Part shown: positions 22,938 through 29,779 of the stretch, one piece after another
Position numbering within the stretch: the first letter of the stretch is position 1
Layout of the letters: each line of letters begins with the position of its first letter
Origin: Scybalocola_A sp900557175
GTDB taxonomy: Bacteria; Bacillota; Clostridia; Lachnospirales; Lachnospiraceae
NCBI GenBank assembly: GCA_937890745.1
Contig: CALADH010000076.1
Span: 1 to 29,779, forward strand
DNA: 29,779 bases
Reading direction: 5' to 3'
Position numbers and translations under genes: made by a program
Notes under the pieces: generated by a model
What the model was told of the DNA's origin: nothing
Databases searched by the model: none
The model's input: the letters and a program-made list of their open reading frames with translations, nothing else

Positions 22938-24140
22938 ATGAAATTACTGCGATGGATTTTGAAAAAGACAGGCTTGAATAAATATGTGAATAAGATGATG
23001 AAGCCGCTGTTATTTAAAAAGATTTATCCGAGATATTACAAAAAGAGAGCCAAAAAGCCAATGAATGAAAAAAAAGTCGTTTTTATCGAAGTTCGCTTTG
23101 ATGAGGTGACAGATAATTTTAAATTAATTTATGAACGTCTGGAGGCAATGGGCTATGAAATTTCAGTATGTTATCTGCGAAATATTGTGCCGGGAAGAAA
23201 GGCATATATTAAACGCTGTCTGAATATGCTTGCGGAAATCGCTGATGCGCATTATGTCTTTTTGAATGATGCCTGTGACGTGACAAGCTGCATTGATATG
23301 CGTAAAGAGACTGTGCTTACGCAAGTATGGCATGGCTGCGGTGCTTTTAAAAAATTCGGTATGAGTACGGCGGAAAAGATTTTTGGGGCTGACAGAGAAA
23401 CGCTGGAGAAATATCCGAATTACAGAAATTTGGATTATGTGACAGTCAGCAGTCCTGAGGTTGTGTGGGCTTATGAAGAAGCAATGAATTTTAAACATGA
23501 GGATCACATTGTACGTCCTGTCGGCGTCAGCAGAACAGATATTTTCTACGATGATGGCTTTAAGCGCCGTGCGGCAGATAAGCTTAAGGAAGTTTTTCCT
23601 CAGAGTGAGGGGAAAAAGGTCATTTTATATGCGCCGACCTTCAGGGGCAGAGTAAAAAAAGCAGCAAGTCCAAGAAGACTTGATATTGGTTACTTAAAGG
23701 CTCTGCTTGGCGATGATTATGTTCTTGTGATTAAGCATCATCCTTTTGTAAAAAAACCGCCGGTTGTTCCTGAGGAACATGCGGATTTTGCACTTGATGT
23801 AACAAAGCTTATGGAGATTGACGAACTGCTTTGTGTCAGTGATATTTGCATTTCCGATTATTCGTCGCTCGTATTTGAATATGCGCTTTTTGAAAAGCCG
23901 ATGCTCTTTTTTGCCTATGATCTGGAGAATTATTTTGACTGGAGAGGCTTTTATTATGAGTATGAGGAATTGGCGCCGGGGCCGGTTGTGACAACGAATA
24001 AGGAAATTGTTTCGTATATAAGACAATATGAGAAGCATTTTGACAGTACAAGAGTCCATCAATTTAAGGAGAAGTTTATGAGTGCCTGTGATGGCCATGC
24101 GACGGATAAAATACTGAAAATGATAGGAATTACTGAATAA
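22938..24140 (+). CDS. CDP-glycerol/CDP-ribitol phosphotransferase family (TagF/TarL-like), second copy
   Basis: A 400-residue protein of the same family as 20052-21185, with a strongly basic N-terminus (about 1-45) suited to the membrane surface. Motifs are WHGCGAFKKFG (131-141), YAPTFRGR (231-238), KHHP (266-269) and SDYSSLVFEY (306-315). CTGGAGGC lies 7 bases before the ATG; a GTG three bases earlier is less likely. Two diverged copies beside one TarIJ pair suggest either a priming enzyme plus a polymerase, or two different acceptors. Neither has the long N-terminal region of Bacillus TagF. It is the last gene of the operon, and no strong terminator follows. Confidence 0.85.
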   Translation: MKLLRWILKKTGLNKYVNKMMKPLLFKKIYPRYYKKRAKKPMNEKKVVFIEVRFDEVTDNFKLIYERLEAMGYEISVCYLRNIVPGRKAYIKRCLNMLAEIADAHYVFLNDACDVTSCIDMRKETVLTQVWHGCGAFKKFGMSTAEKIFGADRETLEKYPNYRNLDYVTVSSPEVVWAYEEAMNFKHEDHIVRPVGVSRTDIFYDDGFKRRAADKLKEVFPQSEGKKVILYAPTFRGRVKKAASPRRLDIGYLKALLGDDYVLVIKHHPFVKKPPVVPEEHADFALDVTKLMEIDELLCVSDICISDYSSLVFEYALFEKPMLFFAYDLENYFDWRGFYYEYEELAPGPVVTTNKEIVSYIRQYEKHFDSTRVHQFKEKFMSACDGHATDKILKMIGITE

Positions 24141-24185
24141 CCGTTTAGTTTTAACGATATTTCAGCGTTTTTTAAGATTTAAGCC

Positions 24186-24215
24186 TTTACTTTTTTAAGA
24201 CTTTGGGCGTATAAT
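24186..24215 (+). promoter_or_regulatory. Candidate promoter of the second LCP gene
   Basis: TTTACT (24186-24191) and a perfect TATAAT (24210-24215) are 18 bases apart in the 140-base gap. Only a weak hairpin (AACG/CGTT before a T run at about 24168-24173) could end the upstream operon, so some read-through is likely. Confidence 0.65.
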
Positions 24216-24224
24216 TTAAGGATG

Positions 24225-24244
24225 TCGGATAAATGATTATCCGA
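24225..24244 (+). promoter_or_regulatory. Perfect inverted repeat just after the LCP2 promoter
   Basis: TCGGATAA (24225-24232) and TTATCCGA (24237-24244) form an 8-bp stem with a 4-base loop, starting 9 bases after the -10. That is the same distance as at 16252-16275, but the sequence differs. Confidence 0.6.
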
Positions 24245-24280
24245 GATATTGTATGAGATGAATCACAAAAGAGGTGCATT

Positions 24281-25984
24281 ATGAACGATAATAATTATAC
24301 GCCGGAACGAAGGAAACGGCCGCGCCCGACACAGGGACAGCAAGGCGGCAGACGCCCGGATGGTTATGGGAGAGGCGATGACTATTACCGCGACAGCCGT
24401 GGACAACAGAGTCATCAGCGCAATGTGCGCCGCACACAAAGTGCCGGTTCCGGAAATCACAGACATGATGATTACTATGATACAGGCCGTCGCCAAAGTC
24501 AGCAGCGGCATGTGCAGAATGACGATTATCAGAGAAATCCAAAGAAGAAAAAGAACAGACATACATTTGGAAAGGTTATTGCAATCATACAGGCAATTTT
24601 ATCACTGCTTGTGCTCGGTGTACTTTTTATATTAAATGTACTTCCGGAAACATACCTTATATTAATTGCTGTTGTGCTTGCTATTTTGTGGGTATTTTCA
24701 TTTTTCTCGCAGTTTACGCGTATGAGCCATATTCCGGGAAAAATAGAATCCATTATTGTCAGTCTTATTCTTGTTGTCGGCAGTTATTATTTGCTGATTA
24801 CACAAAATATGCTTTCACAGATTACAGATATTGGTTATACGGTTGATAATTTTGTAGTGCTTGTGCTTAAGGATGATCCGGCGCAGTCGCTTCAGGATGC
24901 AGCCGGGTATACTTTTGGCGTGCAAAAGACTTTTAATTCACAAAAACTGGATAAAGCAGTTCAGAACTTTGGCGATAAGGCCGGAGGACAGCTGAATACA
25001 GTAAGCTATGACAGTCTTCAGACACAGATTCAGGCGCTTTATGACGGCAATGTCGGTGCAATTATTTACAATGAGGACTTTAAAGACAGTGTATCTGAAA
25101 TTTATCCGAATTTTGAGACAGACACAAGAAAGCTTGATAATATTGAAATTAAAACAGAGGTAGAAACTGAAGAAGCGACAACGGATGTAGATGTGACAGA
25201 GCAGCCATTCAGTGTTTATATCAGCGGTAATGACAGCTATGGTTCTGTCGATGTACAGGGCCGGAGCGATGTCAATATTGTCATTTATGTGAATCCAAAG
25301 ACAAAACAGATTTTACAGGTGACTACACCGCGTGATTACTATGTGGAATTTCCGAATGTGACGGATGGCGTGAAAGATAAGCTGACACATTCCGGTATTC
25401 ATGGCATCCAGTGTTCGATGGATACGATGGAAAGTATTTACGGACAGGAAATTGATTATTATGCCCGTGTTAATTTTACATCTCTGATTAAGATGGTTGA
25501 TGCTTTGGGCGGTATTGATGTCAATGCGGATTATGCATTTAATACATTTGACGGCAAGAGCTTTGTACAGGGAATCAATCATCTCAACGGCGAGGATGCG
25601 CTTTCATTTTCAAGAGAGAGAAAGAGCCTGCCAAATGGTGATTTTGACCGAGGACGTCATCAGCAGCTTGTGCTTGAGGCAATGATTCAGAAGGCAATGT
25701 CTCCGGCAATACTTACAAGCTATGCCGGCATTATGGCAAGTCTTCAGGACAGCTTTGTGACAAGTATGCCGTCAAGTGATATTACAAGTCTTGTGAAGCT
25801 GATGCTTAAGGATGGCAGCGGCTGGAATATGGTGAAGGCAAGTGCCGAAGGTACAGGCGCAACGGATTACTGTTATTCACTTGGTCAGTCAGCATCGGTT
25901 GTTGTGCCGGATGAAGATTCTGTGGCGCGGATTAAAGCCCAGATTCAGGCACTTTACGACGGAGAGATTTTGACACAGCAGTAA
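24281..25984 (+). CDS. LCP (LytR-CpsA-Psr) family glycopolymer-peptidoglycan ligase, second copy
   Basis: The product has 567 residues. A long disordered cytoplasmic head (1-95) is rich in Arg, Gln, Asp and Tyr and contains two related blocks (DDYYRDSRGQQSHQRNV and DDYYDTGRRQSQQRHV). Three membrane segments (about 98-120, 123-142, 155-174) and a mixed alpha/beta extracellular part (about 188-285) follow. The LCP domain at about 327-470 shows GRSDVNI, TTPRDYY (R351, D352), DKLTHSG and FSRERKSLPNGDFDRGRHQQ. The expected role is attachment of the exported polymer to peptidoglycan. GAGGTGC lies ahead of the ATG. It has its own promoter. Domain order and many phrases match the copy at 14484-16085, so the pair arose by duplication, with the N-terminal head as the main difference. 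Confidence 0.93.
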   Translation: MNDNNYTPERRKRPRPTQGQQGGRRPDGYGRGDDYYRDSRGQQSHQRNVRRTQSAGSGNHRHDDYYDTGRRQSQQRHVQNDDYQRNPKKKKNRHTFGKVIAIIQAILSLLVLGVLFILNVLPETYLILIAVVLAILWVFSFFSQFTRMSHIPGKIESIIVSLILVVGSYYLLITQNMLSQITDIGYTVDNFVVLVLKDDPAQSLQDAAGYTFGVQKTFNSQKLDKAVQNFGDKAGGQLNTVSYDSLQTQIQALYDGNVGAIIYNEDFKDSVSEIYPNFETDTRKLDNIEIKTEVETEEATTDVDVTEQPFSVYISGNDSYGSVDVQGRSDVNIVIYVNPKTKQILQVTTPRDYYVEFPNVTDGVKDKLTHSGIHGIQCSMDTMESIYGQEIDYYARVNFTSLIKMVDALGGIDVNADYAFNTFDGKSFVQGINHLNGEDALSFSRERKSLPNGDFDRGRHQQLVLEAMIQKAMSPAILTSYAGIMASLQDSFVTSMPSSDITSLVKLMLKDGSGWNMVKASAEGTGATDYCYSLGQSASVVVPDEDSVARIKAQIQALYDGEILTQQ

Positions 25985-26017
25985 TTTTGTCAAAATAAAA
26001 AAATAACTGGTAACTTT

Positions 26018-26053
26018 ATGGCCTGCAATTATGATTTCATGATTGCAGGTCAT
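26018..26053 (+). terminator. Hairpin between LCP2 and the LTA-synthase-like gene
   Basis: ATGGCCTGCAAT (26018-26029) pairs with ATTGCAGGTCAT (26042-26053) through 12 positions with one G-U wobble, followed by TGTTTTG. It may be a weak terminator for LCP2. A TTGTCA at 25987-25992 with a poor -10 (TAACTT, 26011-26016) would instead make it a 5' leader hairpin of the next gene. Confidence 0.5.
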
Positions 26054-26075
26054 TGTTTTGAGAAAGGAACTTTAA

Positions 26076-27875
26076 ATGAGAAAAGTATCTGCTAAAAATA
26101 TATGGACAGCGGCAGTGTTTGTACTGACACCGCTGACGGCATTTTATCTGATGCAGTTTGTGCTTGGCGGCTGGTTTTGGGAATATGGAGCAGGTGTTGT
26201 GCTTGCAAATTACATATGTATCGGCGCTGTTTATTTTTTATTATGCGCGCTGACAAATCACATTGTCGTATGTTCAATTATTGTGAATGTGCTTTGTGTC
26301 ATATGGGGCTGCGCCAATGCTTTTATCTCTGTTTTCAGAGGAACGCCGGTACTTCCGTGGGATTTTACAGCATTGAATACGGCGCTGGCTGTCGCCGATA
26401 ATTATAAATTTGTGCCGACATGGCAAATGATTGCAGCACTGGTCATTGTAATCGGGCTGGCGGTATTGTGTAAAAAAATGTGTCTGAAAGGCAATATCCG
26501 TTTGAACAGACAGAACATAAAATTTCGTGCGGGTGCGCTTCTGGCATGTGCGGCAATGTTTTTCGGACTTTATCATTTTGCGGCGCTTGAAGCGCTTGAC
26601 ATTAAGCCGGATGTATGGGATCAGACAGCAAGCTACAGGCAGGAGGGCGCAGTTGCTTCATTTTTAATGAATATTAAATTTATGGAGGTTGAAGAACCTG
26701 ATGATTATTCAAATGAAAATGTCAGCAATCTGATGGCGTCTATCAGTGAAAAAGAGACAAGCAAGGTGACTTCAGAGGATGCAAAGCAGCCCAACATTAT
26801 TGCGATTATGAATGAATCATGGGCAGATTTTGAAGCTTTTGGCAATATTGAACTGACAGAAAGCGTATTGGATTACATCGGTTCGCTTGATGCAATTCAC
26901 GGATCAGCCTATGCGTCTGTTTTCGGCGCAGGCACAAGTACAAGTGAATTTGAATTTCTGACAGGAAATTCGATGGCCTTTTTGCCGTCGGGAAGCATTC
27001 CTTATCAGCAGTATATTTTGGGACCGTTTCCGTCAATGGCATCTTTGCTTAAAGATAACGGCTACCGCACGGTTGCCATTCATCCGGGTGAGCGGACATC
27101 ATGGCAGAGAAATCAGGCGTATCCGCGTCTTGGCTTTGACACGTTTAAATGTGCCGAAGATATGGATGTGACATTGACAGATGAACATGGTTATGTCAGC
27201 GATGCGTCATCTTTTAATCAGATTATTTATGAGTTTGAACATAAGGCACCAGATGAAAAACTGTTTGTGTTTAATGTGACCATACAAAATCACGGAAGTT
27301 ATACGGTTGAAGATTATCCCGCGACAGTTCAGCTGGCAGATATGCCGGGTAAATATCCGATGGCAGAGCAGTATCTGACACTGGCAAATAAGACAGATGA
27401 AGCCTTTAAGCTGCTTGTTGATTATTTTGAAAAACAGGATGAGCCGACAATTATTGTTATGTTTGGCGATCATCAGCCGTCGGTAGAGCAGGAATTTTTA
27501 GATAAAGCTTACGGCGTCACACAGGATGAAATGACCATGGAGCAGTATATGGGCAAGTTTAAAGTGCCGTTTGTAATCTGGGCGAATTATGAGCTGCCGG
27601 ATGATACAATCGAGCGTACAAGTCTCAACTTCCTCGGACAGACAACGCTGCAATATGCGGGCATTGAGCAGACATCTTATGGTGAATTTTTAAATACAGT
27701 TTCAGAAAAAGTACCGGTACTTACTTTTGCAGGTTATTTTGACAGTGAGGGCAATGCCTACAGTCATTTGGAGGAAACACAGTTTGATGAATTGATTCAT
27801 CAGTATAGTCTTCTTCAGTATGAAAATTTATTTGGAAAGGAAAGTCGAAATAGCGCGTTTTTTGACGGAAGATGA
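26076..27875 (+). CDS. LTA synthase family membrane phosphoglycerol transferase (sulfatase fold)
   Basis: The product has 599 residues. About five membrane segments lie within residues 8-172, then an extracellular sulfatase-type domain at about 238-530. Residues matching the LtaS metal/catalytic set are E247 in MNESWADF, T287 in GAGTSTSEFEFLTGNS, H406 in NHGSY, and D465 and H466 in FGDHQPS. The family moves phosphoglycerol from phosphatidylglycerol, either to make polyglycerolphosphate or to decorate other glycans. AAAGGA lies 7 bases upstream of the ATG. It could make a lipoteichoic acid independent of the ribitol polymer, or modify that polymer. Which one is not visible. Confidence 0.9.
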   Translation: MRKVSAKNIWTAAVFVLTPLTAFYLMQFVLGGWFWEYGAGVVLANYICIGAVYFLLCALTNHIVVCSIIVNVLCVIWGCANAFISVFRGTPVLPWDFTALNTALAVADNYKFVPTWQMIAALVIVIGLAVLCKKMCLKGNIRLNRQNIKFRAGALLACAAMFFGLYHFAALEALDIKPDVWDQTASYRQEGAVASFLMNIKFMEVEEPDDYSNENVSNLMASISEKETSKVTSEDAKQPNIIAIMNESWADFEAFGNIELTESVLDYIGSLDAIHGSAYASVFGAGTSTSEFEFLTGNSMAFLPSGSIPYQQYILGPFPSMASLLKDNGYRTVAIHPGERTSWQRNQAYPRLGFDTFKCAEDMDVTLTDEHGYVSDASSFNQIIYEFEHKAPDEKLFVFNVTIQNHGSYTVEDYPATVQLADMPGKYPMAEQYLTLANKTDEAFKLLVDYFEKQDEPTIIVMFGDHQPSVEQEFLDKAYGVTQDEMTMEQYMGKFKVPFVIWANYELPDDTIERTSLNFLGQTTLQYAGIEQTSYGEFLNTVSEKVPVLTFAGYFDSEGNAYSHLEETQFDELIHQYSLLQYENLFGKESRNSAFFDGR

Positions 27876-27888
27876 CGAATAAAATAAG

Positions 27889-27917
27889 TTGACGGTACAC
27901 AGGCGGACTTTTATAAT
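27889..27917 (+). promoter_or_regulatory. Near-consensus sigma-A promoter with long leader
   Basis: TTGACG (27889-27894) and TATAAT (27912-27917) are exactly 17 bases apart. The next start codon is at 28136, which would leave a leader of about 210 bases. Confidence 0.75.
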
Positions 27918-27931
27918 GAATTTATAATACA

Positions 27932-27989
27932 AAACCATGACAGCTTTGGCAGTCATGGTTTGTCTGACGTATACGGCTTATAGGTCAGA
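27932..27989 (+). promoter_or_regulatory. Two consecutive hairpins in the leader of the DUF4367 gene
   Basis: AAACCATGAC (27932-27941) and GTCATGGTTT (27952-27961) form a perfect 10-bp stem with a 10-base loop. It is followed at once by TCTGAC/GTCAGA (27963-27968 and 27984-27989). The first hairpin could also end transcription from the LTA-synthase-like gene, but no T run follows it. I recognise no known riboswitch. The rest of the gap to 28135 shows only a GTAAT/ATTAC repeat (28102-28115) and no ORF I trust. Confidence 0.5.
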
Positions 27990-28135
27990 TGAAAGACCGG
28001 TTTTATTTGTATTATATACTAAGGGCAAAAGTTCAGAAATCCGATGCAGATTTGCATTCAGCTGTTTTGACTTTGGAACTTAGAAGATATGTTCGCTTGA
28101 TGTAATAATCATTACTGCGGGAAAGGGGTGGAGCC

Positions 28136-29008
28136 ATGAAGCAGTCAGACAATAAGCAAGACAGGCATTATTCACAAGAGGACATTGAAAAATTAAGCCA
28201 GAGAATGGACGAAGATATAGAGGAGATGCTGCATACTTCTGAATCTGTGAAGCCGCATGAGTTTTCCGAGGAATATGAGGCGCGTCTGGCGCGCAGCCTC
28301 AAAGAGCATTTCGGGGAAGAAAAGGCAGAAGCAATTTTAAAAAAACGCAATGAAACGAGGGAAAGCGCAGGTGCAAAAGCTCCAAAGCATCACAGTCCGT
28401 TTTCCTTAAAATCATGTAAAAATTTGTCCGGACAGTCTCTGAAAGAAAAGATATCCCATTTTCCATTTTCCGGATTAGTCCAAATGGCTGCGGCAATATT
28501 GATTGTTGTAGTCGTTGCCGGTATCTTTGGCAAAAATGAAGCAAAGGCTTCATGGTGGGAAAATATAGAATTTATTATCCGCGCATACGAAGAATACTCT
28601 CAAATCGAGGCATACGACGAAGTCGATGAAACAAACATCACCTACCCTAAAACCATCGAGAAAAAATACATACCAACAAAAGTGGCGGAAGGGTATGAGG
28701 AAGTTGTAAGAGAGGAAGTAAGTAAAGAAAATGTGATAATCTACGAAAATCAAGAAGGACTGCAATATATGTATACGCAGCAGACAAAAGATGTGGGTAA
28801 TCATATAGATACAGAAAATATAGAATATAGAGAATGTGACACTATGTTTGGAAAAGGTTATTATACAGAAAAAAATAATTATTGTAAGGTAGTTTGGGAT
28901 TATGAGAAATATATATTTATTATGGAGGGAAATTTAAGTAAGGACACACTAATAGATATTATTAATTCTATACAGTTAGAAAGAGGGAGTGAAAATGCGA
29001 AAAGTTAA
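28136..29008 (+). CDS. Single-pass membrane protein with DUF4367 domain (anti-sigma-factor-like)
   Basis: The product has 290 residues. A charged cytoplasmic part (1-110, with Glu/Lys-rich helices at about 12-75) leads into one membrane segment (about 113-131) and an extracellular part. The outer region at about 175-282 has the DUF4367 pattern: a YIPTKVAEGYEEV-like opening, IIYENQEGLQYMYTQQ, GKGYY, then W.Y..Y.F.MEGNLS..TLI.IINSI. Such proteins are usually coded after an ECF sigma factor gene and are thought to act as its membrane anti-sigma partner. No sigma factor gene is present upstream here, so it is an orphan or pairs with one elsewhere. AAAGGGGTGG (28122-28131) supports the ATG. Its end overlaps the next gene by 14 bases. 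Confidence 0.75.
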   Translation: MKQSDNKQDRHYSQEDIEKLSQRMDEDIEEMLHTSESVKPHEFSEEYEARLARSLKEHFGEEKAEAILKKRNETRESAGAKAPKHHSPFSLKSCKNLSGQSLKEKISHFPFSGLVQMAAAILIVVVVAGIFGKNEAKASWWENIEFIIRAYEEYSQIEAYDEVDETNITYPKTIEKKYIPTKVAEGYEEVVREEVSKENVIIYENQEGLQYMYTQQTKDVGNHIDTENIEYRECDTMFGKGYYTEKNNYCKVVWDYEKYIFIMEGNLSKDTLIDIINSIQLERGSENAKS

Positions 29009-29459
29009 AGCATTATTTTTAGTGGTAGTATTAGTTTTGGGAATGTCATTTAATGTTTATGCAGAAAATATACAGGATAGTGATGATCCGAATGATTATA
29101 GTTGGGAGACGGAAGATTTGTCAGGAACACCTGCAACAGAAAGATGGTCCTATATATCAACAACAAGTCAGGGAATGCATATAAGTAATGGAACCGCAAC
29201 GATGACTGCGTCGATTACAGGCTATCAGGGTGTTACTAATAAGGTTATTATTTATATGTATTTACAGCAATACTACGATGATTATTGGCATAACTTAACT
29301 TGGACTAAGGATGAGTTTAACAGTTACAGAGGGTTAAAGGAACGCTATAAGTCCGGCTGCGGCAAAGGCAAGTATCGTCTGAAGGTCAGCTATTATGCTT
29401 ATGGCCCTAATGATAAATACGAAAATCATATCGCATACAGCGCTATATACAATTATTAA
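28995..29459 (+). CDS. Small secreted protein of unknown function
   Basis: The product has 154 residues with a clear signal peptide (MRKVKALFLVVVLVLGMSFN, cleavage likely after VYA at 23). The mature part is rich in Tyr, Ser and Thr. Repeated short hydrophobic strands (ISNGTATMTASITGYQG, KVIIYMYLQQYY, YRLKVSYYAYG) suggest an all-beta fold. I do not recognise a family. AGAGGGAG lies 6 bases before the ATG at 28995; a GTG at 28989 is less likely. The 14-base overlap with the DUF4367 gene implies co-translation, so it may be the target or signal of that membrane protein. That functional link is inference only. Confidence 0.75.
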   Translation: MRKVKALFLVVVLVLGMSFNVYAENIQDSDDPNDYSWETEDLSGTPATERWSYISTTSQGMHISNGTATMTASITGYQGVTNKVIIYMYLQQYYDDYWHNLTWTKDEFNSYRGLKERYKSGCGKGKYRLKVSYYAYGPNDKYENHIAYSAIYNY

Positions 29460-29460
29460 A

Positions 29461-29526
29461 AACAATGACATTAAGGACTGTGACACTGCATATCATAGGT
29501 GTGACAGTCCTTAGTTATTGTTTTTA
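29461..29526 (+). terminator. Intrinsic terminator after the small secreted protein gene
   Basis: TAAGGACTGT (29472-29481) pairs with ACAGTCCTTA (29504-29513). ACAC/GTGT extends the stem inward after one mismatch, and ACAAT/ATTGT extends it outward. A T-rich tail (GTTTTTATTT) follows. Confidence 0.85.
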
Positions 29527-29635
29527 TTTCAGCAGTCAGAGAAAGTATTTTTACAGGATTAAATTCTAGGTGATAGTAAGATTTAACTTTTTAATTCATC
29601 AGCTAAAAAAATTTAAAAAAATATAAAATTACCTC

Positions 29636-29664
29636 TTGCAAAAGTAATCTATATATGATATTAT
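29636..29664 (+). promoter_or_regulatory. Candidate promoter of the tRNA gene
   Basis: TTGCAA (29636-29641) and TATTAT (29659-29664) are 17 bases apart and lie downstream of a strongly A/T-rich tract (about 29570-29630) that could act as an UP element. Transcription would start about 55 bases ahead of the tRNA. Confidence 0.6.
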
Positions 29665-29683
29665 ATCACTTGTTGAGGCTGTT

Positions 29684-29711
29684 CGGCAATAAAACATAGA
29701 GGTTATTGTCG
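29684..29711 (+). promoter_or_regulatory. Hairpin in the tRNA leader
   Basis: CGGCAATAA (29684-29692) pairs with TTATTGTCG (29703-29711) through nine positions with one G-U pair. It lies between the promoter and the tRNA and may guide 5' processing of the precursor. Confidence 0.35.
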
Positions 29712-29725
29712 GCACTTTAAAATGC

Positions 29726-29779
29726 GGCTCCATGGTCAAGCGGTTAAGACACCGCCCTTTCACGGCGGTAACAGGGGTT
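29726..29779 (+). tRNA. tRNA-Glu (anticodon TTC), 5' part, cut by window end
   Basis: The visible 54 bases begin GGCTCCA (5' acceptor strand). A D-arm follows with GGTCAAGCGGTTAAGAC, and then an anticodon stem CCGCC/GGCGG enclosing the loop CTTTCAC. The anticodon TTC (29759-29761) reads Glu codons. The sequence stops in the T-arm, and about 20 bases are outside the window. tRNA genes are common integration points, but no integrase is seen here. Confidence 0.93.

Noticed and set aside
24150..24175. Terminator at the end of the glycopolymer operon
   Set aside because: Only a 4-bp stem (AACG/CGTT) precedes the T run, too weak to list as a terminator.
29726..29779. Integration site of a mobile element at the tRNA
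   Set aside because: No integrase, transposase or direct repeat of the tRNA end is visible in the window. The tRNA 3' end is outside it.

Overview
The window looks like a chromosomal cell-envelope locus of a Gram-positive Clostridia species, most likely a Lachnospiraceae member. This rests on moderate-to-low GC content, strong AGGAGG-type ribosome binding sites, sigma-A-like promoters, LytR-CpsA-Psr (LCP) proteins, ribitol-phosphate genes, an LTA-synthase-family protein and many secreted DUF4214 proteins. The family-level assignment is an inference; no rRNA gene is present to confirm it.

Layout. Bases 1-295 hold the 3' end of a gene with EGR repeats (probably an Rpn-type PD-(D/E)XK nuclease relative) and its terminator. 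Bases 320-5368 (+) form one operon: the four dTDP-L-rhamnose genes rfbA, rfbB, rfbD and rfbC, then a secreted DUF4214 protein whose start codon overlaps the rfbC stop. A convergent terminator follows. Bases 12415-5491 (-) are a second operon: manC, gmd and rmd (GDP-D-rhamnose synthesis), then two secreted DUF4214 enzymes or modules, one with an L,D-transpeptidase and one with a CAP/SCP domain. Divergent from it at 12609-14294 (+) is a fourth DUF4214 protein, with a peptidoglycan-binding module and an NlpC/P60 peptidase. Next come an LCP ligase (14484-16085) and an eight-gene operon (16313-24140): a polyprenyl-phosphate sugar-phosphate transferase, a GT2 enzyme, a two-component polysaccharide ABC exporter, two CDP-alcohol phosphotransferases, and TarI and TarJ for CDP-ribitol. 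A second LCP protein (24281-25984) and an LTA-synthase-like sulfatase-fold protein (26076-27875) follow. The right end holds an anti-sigma-like DUF4367 membrane protein, a small secreted protein, and a tRNA-Glu cut by the window edge.

How it may work together. The cytoplasmic genes make activated L-rhamnose, D-rhamnose and ribitol phosphate. The large operon builds and exports a teichoic-acid-like glycopolymer on a polyprenyl carrier, and the LCP proteins would attach it to peptidoglycan. Four secreted proteins share tandem DUF4214 repeats but carry different peptidoglycan-active or unknown effector domains, and two of the rhamnose operons run directly into them. The most interesting hypothesis, which is inference, is that DUF4214 repeats are a cell-wall-polysaccharide anchoring module for a family of surface proteins, comparable in genetic layout to the CWB2 proteins encoded beside their wall polymer genes in Clostridioides difficile. 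A second recurring pattern is a short perfect inverted repeat placed just after the -10 box of several promoters.
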